In this document: positions 18,405 to 24,249 of the stretch, piece after piece
Layout: the number at the start of each line of letters is the position of its first letter
Position numbering within the stretch: the first letter of the stretch is position 1
NCBI GenBank assembly: GCA_022496185.1
Contig: WTXG01000422.1
Location: 1-24,249, forward strand
Source: Multifurca ochricompacta
Lineage: Eukaryota > Basidiomycota > Agaricomycetes > Russulales > Russulaceae
Length of the DNA stretch: 24,249 nt
Direction of reading: 5' to 3'
Position numbers and translations under genes: made by a program
Notes under the pieces: model-generated
Seen by the model: the letters and a program-made list of their open reading frames with translations, nothing else
The model's database searches: none
What the model was told of the DNA's origin: nothing

Positions 18405-19322
18405 TGGGCATGCTTTACTGATCTGTTCTTTTATTTGATCAGTCCAACCTTTCTTCAAGCTCACTGCTTCAAGACTTCTCTTTTCCCAATCACAAGTCAC
18501 AGTGAGCTTTGATTTCTTTTGTCTCTTGCCCTTAACTGTCCACAAGGTGGTGTGCTTTATGTGCCCACCTTGATCTGTCTGGCTAGTCCCTCAGGGGATT
18601 CTTGCAAGAGGTGATGAGGGACCCTAAGTGGGTGAAACACCTTGAGTTCCTCATGTGTGCTCTAAGTAAATAGTATTCTTAGTTGTAGCTGGGTTTTCAT
18701 CCCATAGATAGTCTTAGTAGGCCACTTGCCCAGAAGGCTTGGGGCTATAGGTTCAGTCAATGCTTGGCTCGATCTGTAAGCCAGGTTTAGCGACCTGCTG
18801 GTAGAGTTTAGGGTCTAGAACAAGGCATGGGTAGTCACTCCCATGACGCTTGGGCTCGATACAAGTAGGCTTGAACTACTATAGTATTTACACAGTAGCT
18901 AGAGGGTTTTGTCTCTGGGCAGAAGTACCTGCTGCTTTCATTGGGGGTTCACCCCAACCAGAGGAAACCTAATAGTCTACTATAGTCATGGCCCCAATCA
19001 TCTAGGGCTTAATCATGGACTCCACCACCAGCACTAGAGGAAGGGCTCTATACCCTTTGTCTCTAGTGGAACTTGTGGTTGGCTCCTCCATGACATGACT
19101 CCCCATCTATTTACACAATGTCCCCCTGATGTGGGCTTAGGACTTGTTGTAGATGGCGCTAGACAGCCTACTATACTACTTAGAAGTCGCACATTGGAGG
19201 CAGGACTTTTTTAAGTTCTGAAGCATAGCGCCACAGATTGGACGGGCCCTCTTCAATGAGACCTGGACAACTGGTTCTAACTGCTCCTTGGAACCAGGAT
19301 CTTCCTTTTTAAATCATCTCAA
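18405..19322 (+). other. Long untranslated leader of copia element 1
   Basis: About 920 bp separate the primer site from the gag ATG. No protein is supported. Positions 18661-19194 are identical base for base, as far as I can read, to 22508-23041 in copia element 2. Near-repeats GCTTGGCTCGAT (about 18763) and GCTTGGGCTCGAT (about 18848) are visible. Packaging, dimerisation or translation-control functions are possible but not shown. Confidence 0.7.
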
Positions 19323-21618
19323 ATGTCTTCCATTGTCTTCCCCCCCACCTTCAAGTTTGACAAACTTGATGGCTCCAATTGGCAGCAGTGGTTGGTGTCA
19401 TTCACTGCCCTGCTCAGGATCAATGGGATGAAGAGGCACATCACACATGATGCCCCTGAGTTCCTGAATGCTCCTAAGCCAGAGGATGGGGAAAAGGATG
19501 ATGAATATGCCAAGCGTTTTGCACTCTGGTCAGAGCCAATGTACCAGGAGTGGAACAGGGTGGAGGAAGTCCTAATGGGAGTTCTGGTGATGGTCACATC
19601 GCCAGAAACATACTCCCAAATTGCCTCTGACAGAACTTTTCTGTCTGTCAATGCCAAATATGAGCGTTTGGAATCACTCTATGGCTCAGTAGGTAGCATG
19701 GCCACCTACAACTTGTGGTGTTCTGTGTCCTCCTTCTGCTTGGAGGAGGGCAAACCATTCAGACCCCAGTTGCAGCATGTGTTGGATGTGAGGAGTACCC
19801 TCAAGGAAAATGGGATGGAGATCTCTGATCTCCAGTTGAGCTTTATTTTGCTCCAATCCCTGCCTCCATCCTACAATGCCATTGCTGGCTCTATCCTGGC
19901 ATCAGGTCCTCCTGATCGCCTTTCCCCTCAGGACCTTGTACAAAGGTTCCTAAATGAGGAAAGCCAACTAGCCGGCCCCGCAGGAAGTGGTGTTGGGGTT
20001 GCCCTTAATAAGGCAGCCCATGTCAACAAAAACAAAAACAAAAAACCAAATTTCATGCCACAACCTGCAGGTGCATCTTTGTCCAATGATGTCACCTGCT
20101 TCTATTGCCAGAAGCTGGGCCACAAGGCTAATGAATGTTGGCAAAGGAAACAGGACAGGGCCAATGCTGATGCAGGCAAAAAAGGCAACAGGAGGAAGGG
20201 GCAAGGCCCCAGTGTACATAATAACTCCACACAAGTAGCTACTATAGTTAATGGTAGCAGCAGAATACAGGAGGTGCATGAGACACCTCGCATTTCACTT
20301 TACATGATGACCAAACATACGCAAGAGATCGATGATGGCAGCAATCCTTGGATGATGGACAGCGGAGCCACCACCCATTTTACACCATACTTAGATGATT
20401 TCTCTGAGTATTTCCCACACAAGGGACATCAGGTGACAATTGGTGATGGATCCATAGTCCAAGTCGAAGGAACAGGCAAAGTCATACTCAAAACTCGCAA
20501 TAATTATGAGTTAGAGTTAAACAATGTCTTTTATATGCCTGGCAGTGAAAGAATACTGTCCACAAGCTGCATCACAGACAAAGGCGGCTCAGTGGAATTT
20601 ACTCCATCTGAGGTCAAAATAAAGTACAATAATACAATTATAGCAGAAGGTGTCAAGGCTATGGGACTCTATTGGGTCTTTGGGAAAACTATGCAGAATC
20701 TAAACACTGCTTCCCATAAATCTGCATCAAGTAGCCTTGATACCTGGCATCTGTGCATGGGTCATATGTCAAAAGAGGCCCTCAAAAGACATGCTCCTAA
20801 GGCTGTAAAAGGCCTTAGTATTGATAATAGCCAAGTGGAAGACAAGTCGTGTTATGGCTGTGAAATGGGAAAATCACACCGTCTTCCATTCCCTCCCTCT
20901 CAAAAGAGAGCTTCAGCACCTTTGGAGGTCATTCATAGTGACTTAGTTGGTCCTTTGCAATGTACCTCAATTCAAGGAAACCTATACTTCACCACTTTCA
21001 TAGACGACTTTAGCAAGACAGCTCTAGTTGTTGCTATGAAAGCAAAAAGTGAATTTACATTGGTCTTTTGTAACATTAAGGCATTCCTGGAAAATAAAAC
21101 AGACAGGAAAATAAAGACCTTACACACAGACTGAGGTGGCGAATTTGTAAATAGGGAGCTGAAGTCAATACTTGAGAAGGCTGGCATAGAGCATAAATTG
21201 ACAATGCCATATTCCCCACAACAGAATGGAAGGGCTGAAAGGTTCAACAGAACCATTATGGAAAAGGCTACCAGTATGTTGCATCATGCTGGTCTTTCCC
21301 TTGGTTTCTGGGAATGTGCAGTGCGAACAGCCTGTCACATATACAATAGAACACCTATCCGCTCTAATAAGTGGAGGACACCGCTTGAGCTTCTGGATGG
21401 GGACATTCCAGATGTCTCCTACTTTAAAATATTTGGCTGCTTAGCCTATTACACTGTCCCAGAGGACAAAAGACGCAAACTGGATCACAAAGCCAGAGAA
21501 ACAGTCTTTGTCGGGTATGCACCCCACTCTAAAGGATATCTTCTTTGGGATATGCATACTCGATCCTTCATATTGTCAAGAGATGTGACATTTGATGAAG
21601 GGTCCTTCCCATCCAACC
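19323..21618 (+). pseudogene. Copia gag-protease-integrase polyprotein, one TGA, RT lost
   Basis: It starts at ATG with AAA upstream. Residues 1-230 are a copia-type Gag (FDKLDGSNWQQWLVSF, LLQSLPPSYNAI). A knuckle CFYCQKLGHKANEC lies at about 259-272. The protease site WMMDSGATTHFT (Asp near 346) follows, then the pre-integrase zinc region (WHLCMGH near 475, CYGCEMGK near 510). The integrase core has Asp in IHSDLVGP (near 540), Asp 603 in LHTD and Glu 639 in NGRAERFNR, exactly the DD35E spacing. TGA at 21132-21134 falls where copia integrases have HTDxGGEF; x is commonly arginine, so CGA-to-TGA decay is likely. Beyond it the frame stays open to 21618, where the next LTR begins. Apart from that one stop the coding part is well kept. 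Confidence 0.9.
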
Positions 21619-22240
21619 TGTTGAACACAGAAGATGTTCGGTGATGCTTCAGGCATCAGGTGATTAGATTAGCTACTTTGTAGATTAGATTAGATACCGG
21701 AGTTTCGGACTATTTACATTATCATTATTACTTTCTTTCTCACATTCCGCAGTAGCTGACTGATGCACCATGTAACATGTGATTTCTGTAGTGGCCAATG
21801 GCCTTTCTCCCTCATGTTTGTTGTTTGGACTTTGTCCAGCACTTGTGGACTTATTCCCAGTGCACAGACCACCCCTTGATCTGTATATAAGGGTGTCTGT
21901 TTTGTCCTCTACACTTCAGAGTTTTCTTCATCTCTGAAGTGTAAGTCCTATCTTCTCTATTTACTACCTTACCTTTGACTAACCATCTCATGTAGATAAC
22001 TTGTCTATTTAGGTGTGTAGTAAAGTAATATAAGAGTTTTCTTCATCTCTGAAGTGTAAGTCCTATCTTCTCTATTTACTACCTTACCTTTGACTAACCA
22101 TCTCATGTAGATAACTTGTCTATTTAGGTGTGTAGTAAAGTAATATAAGAGTTTTCTTCATCTCTGAAGTATAACTTGTCTATCTAGCTTAACTCGCTAA
22201 CAACTTACAGTCAGTATGCTGCGCACATGCCTGTTTGACA
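21619..22240 (+). repeat. 5' LTR of copia element 2 with a 115-bp tandem duplication
   Basis: 622 bp, TGTTGAACACAG to CTGTTTGACA. TATA box at 21884-21892, hairpin at 21914-21939. The segment 21919-22033 is repeated as 22034-22148, followed by the usual third GAGTTTTCTTCATCTCTGAAG. The sister LTRs have only two such boxes. The duplication copies the possible intron (21941-21995 and 22056-22110). Confidence 0.93.
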
Positions 22241-22252
22241 GGTTATGGGCCC
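22241..22252 (+). promoter_or_regulatory. Primer binding site, half-tRNA(iMet) type, copia element 2
   Basis: GGTTATGGGCCC immediately follows the LTR, identical to the site at 18393. The following CTGAGCACGCC could extend pairing with the D-stem side of initiator tRNA(Met), but this needs the host tRNA sequence. Confidence 0.8.
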
Positions 22253-23174
22253 TGAGCACGCCTTGCTGATCTGTTACTTCTTTTTGATCAGTCCAACCTT
22301 TCTTCAAGCTCACTGCTTCAAGACTTCGTCTTTCCCAATCACAGTCACAGTGAGCTTCGATTTTTCCCTTTTTTGCCCTTAACTGTCCACAAGGTGGTGC
22401 GCTATATGTGCCCACCTTGAACTGTCTGGCTAGTCCCTCAGGGGATTCTTGCAAAAGGTGATGAGGGACCCTAAGTGGGTGAAACACCTTGAGTTCCTCA
22501 TGTGCACTCTAAGTAAATAGTATTCTTAGTTGTAGCTGGGTTTTCATCCCATAGATAGTCTTAGTAGGCCACTTGCCCAGAAGGCTTGGGGCTATAGGTT
22601 CAGTCAATGCTTGGCTCGATCTGTAAGCCAGGTTTAGCGACCTGCTGGTAGAGTTTAGGGTCTAGAACAAGGCATGGGTAGTCACTCCCATGACGCTTGG
22701 GCTCGATACAAGTAGGCTTGAACTACTATAGTATTTACACAGTAGCTAGAGGGTTTTGTCTCTGGGCAGAAGTACCTGCTGCTTTCATTGGGGGTTCACC
22801 CCAACCAGAGGAAACCTAATAGTCTACTATAGTCATGGCCCCAATCATCTAGGGCTTAATCATGGACTCCACCACCAGCACTAGAGGAAGGGCTCTATAC
22901 CCTTTGTCTCTAGTGGAACTTGTGGTTGGCTCCTCCATGACATGACTCCCCATCTATTTACACAATGTCCCCCTGATGTGGGCTTAGGACTTGTTGTAGA
23001 TGGCGCTAGACAGCCTACTATACTACTTAGAAGTCGCACATCAGAGGCAGGACTTTTTTAAGTTCTGAAGCATAGCGCCACAGTATGGATGGGCCCTCTT
23101 CAATGAGACCTGGACAACTGGTTCTAACTGCTCCTTGGAACCAGGATCAACCTTTTTTTAAAATCATCTCAAAA
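22253..23174 (+). other. Long untranslated leader of copia element 2
   Basis: This is the counterpart of 18405-19322. The outer parts differ (for instance 22253-22507 and 23042-23174 have several changes and indels), while 22508-23041 shows no difference from 18661-19194. No coding region is supported. Confidence 0.7.
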
Positions 23175-24249
23175 ATGTCTTCCATCATCTTCCCTCCCAC
23201 CTTCAAGTTCGATAAACTTGATGGCTCCAATTGGCAGCAGTGGTTGGTGTCTTTCACTGCCCTGCTGAGGATCAATGGGATGAAGAGGCACATCACGCAT
23301 GATGCCCCTGAATTCCTCAATGCTCCCAAGCCAGAGGATGGAGAGAAGGATGACGAATATGCCAAGCGCTTTGCGCTTTGGTCTGAGCCTATGTACCTAG
23401 AATGGAATAGGGTGGAGGAAGTCCTCATGGGGGTTCTGGTGATGGTACATCACTGGAAACATACTCCCAGATTGCCTCAGACAGAAATTTTCCGTCTGTT
23501 AATGCCAAGTATGAGCATTTGGAATCGCTCTACGGCTCAGTAGGTAGCATGGCCACCTACAACTTGTGGTGTTCTGTGTCCTCCTTCTGCTTGGAGGAGG
23601 GCAAGCAATTCAGACCCCAGTTGCAGCGTGTGTTGGATGTGAGGAGTACTCTCAAGGAAAATGGGATGGAGATCTCTGATCTCCAGATGAGCTTATTGCT
23701 CCAATCCCTACCTCCATCCTACAATGCCATTGCTGGCTCATCCTGGCGTCAGGTCCTCCTGACGCCTTTCCCCTCAGGACCTTGTACAAAGGTTCCTAAA
23801 TGAGGAAAGCCGACTAGCCGGCCCCACAGGAAGTGGTGTTGGGGTTGCCCTTAATAAGGCAGCCCATGTCAACAAAAACAAAACAAAAAGTATCATTCAT
23901 GCCACAACCTGCAGGTGCATCATCGTCCAATGATGTCACCTGCTTCTATTGCCAGAAGCCGGGCCACAAGGCTAATGAATGTCGGCAAAGGAAACAGGAC
24001 AGAGCCAATGCTGATGCAGGCAAAAAGGGCAACAAGAGGAAGGGGCAAGGCCCCAGTGTACAAATAAACTCCACACAAGTAGCTACCGTAGTTAATGGTA
24101 GTGGCAGAATACAGGAGGTGCATGAGACACCTCGCATTTCACTTTAATGATGACCGAGCATACACAAGAAGTCGATGATGGCAGCAATCCTTGGATGATG
24201 GACAGCGGAGCCACCACCCATTTTACACCATACTTAGATGATTTCTCTG
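23175..24249 (+). pseudogene. Copia element 2 gag and protease start, multiply frameshifted
   Basis: The ATG at 23175 opens the same Gag as in element 1 (FDKLDGSNWQQWLVSF). Compared with the other copy there are single-base deletions near 23446 (GGTCACATC to GGTACATC), 23738 and 23752, small indels near 23877-23895, and one at 24144 that creates TAA. The knuckle CFYCQKPGHKANEC remains at about 23943-23984. After 24148 the protease site WMMDSGATTHFT is present in another frame and the window ends. Nucleotide differences from element 1 in the first ~160 coding bases are about ten, nearly all at third positions, suggesting the two lineages diverged while coding. Confidence 0.85.

Larger units (their letters stand above)
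17897..21618 (+). mobile_element. Copia element 1, cut off after integrase
   Basis: It comprises a 5' LTR (17897-18392), primer binding site (18393), a ~920-bp leader and a gag-protease-integrase frame (19323-21618). Protease before integrase, with RT expected last, is the Ty1/copia order. RT and RNase H are missing because the LTR of copia element 2 begins at 21619. No polypurine tract precedes 21619, so this LTR is better read as an insertion than as the element's own 3' LTR. The 3' remainder should lie right of the window. Confidence 0.88.
21619..24249 (+). mobile_element. Copia element 2 (5' LTR, leader, gag start), runs off window
   Basis: It is a close relative of copia element 1 in the same orientation, inserted in that element just after the integrase-coding region. 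The candidate target duplication is CAACC (21614-21618), with its partner expected right of the window. It has a longer LTR, the same primer site and leader, and a gag with several single-base deletions. Confidence 0.87.

Noticed and set aside
21619..22240. The LTR at 21619 as the 3' LTR of copia element 1 with RT deleted
   Set aside because: No polypurine tract precedes it, and it is followed by a primer binding site, leader and gag, so it is the 5' LTR of a second element; a recombinant origin cannot be fully excluded.

Overview
The window is a dense nest of transposable elements. I see no convincing host gene, rRNA or CRISPR array. The best fit is a repeat-rich, probably methylated (heterochromatic) stretch of a filamentous fungal nuclear genome, most likely a basidiomycete. 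This is inferred from a Ty3/gypsy chromovirus with a chromodomain, Ty1/copia elements with a copia-type half-initiator-tRNA(Met) primer site, hAT and Tc1-like elements, possible 55-bp introns, and stop codons that look like CpG-to-TpG decay.

Layout. (1) 1-1558: a near-perfect palindrome built from two inverted 5' halves of a Tc1-like transposon, inserted at a TA. (2) About 1560-13905, minus strand: one old gypsy chromovirus, with its 5' LTR at 13325-13905, then gag, protease, RT, RNase H, integrase and chromodomain (pol ends at 4137). A further downstream ORF (from 4102) carries a coiled-coil-like region and zinc knuckles. The 3' LTR lies outside the window. Later insertions split this element: a possible hAT relative (about 1660-3118) in the third ORF; a solo copia LTR (4341-4843, duplication ATAAG) in pol; a 1,670-bp hAT element (7797-9466, 8-bp duplication CCTAGGTT) with a minisatellite and a tRNA-like segment, between protease and RT; and three solo LTRs in gag (10405-11099, duplication GTAAG; 11159-12447, duplication CTTCT; and, nested in the latter, 11742-12437, duplication GGATG). 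Taking the insertions out by their duplications rejoins the broken gag and pol reading frames, which confirms the order of events.

(3) 13906-14174: an LTR-like promoter fragment. (4) 14175-16176: a large solo LTR (duplication CTAAA) that holds a second hAT element (14635-15393, duplication CTGATCAC). (5) 16182-16733: non-coding, with a possible hAT end. (6) 16734-17222: a solo copia LTR (duplication ATCTT). (7) 17228-17896: non-coding repeats ending in a tRNA-like segment. (8) 17897-21618: a copia element cut off after integrase. (9) 21619 to the window end: the 5' LTR, leader and gag of a second, related copia element, inserted into the first.

Most notable: the extra zinc-knuckle ORF behind a chromodomain pol; a 534-bp leader that is identical in two copia copies whose LTRs and gag have clearly diverged; a fixed TATA - 30 nt - CTTCAG hairpin - GT(A/G)AGT layout in LTRs, with a possible 55-56 bp intron; the higher-order minisatellite inside a hAT element; and the Tc1 palindrome, a natural hairpin-RNA source. 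All positions were read by eye; no alignments or database searches were run.
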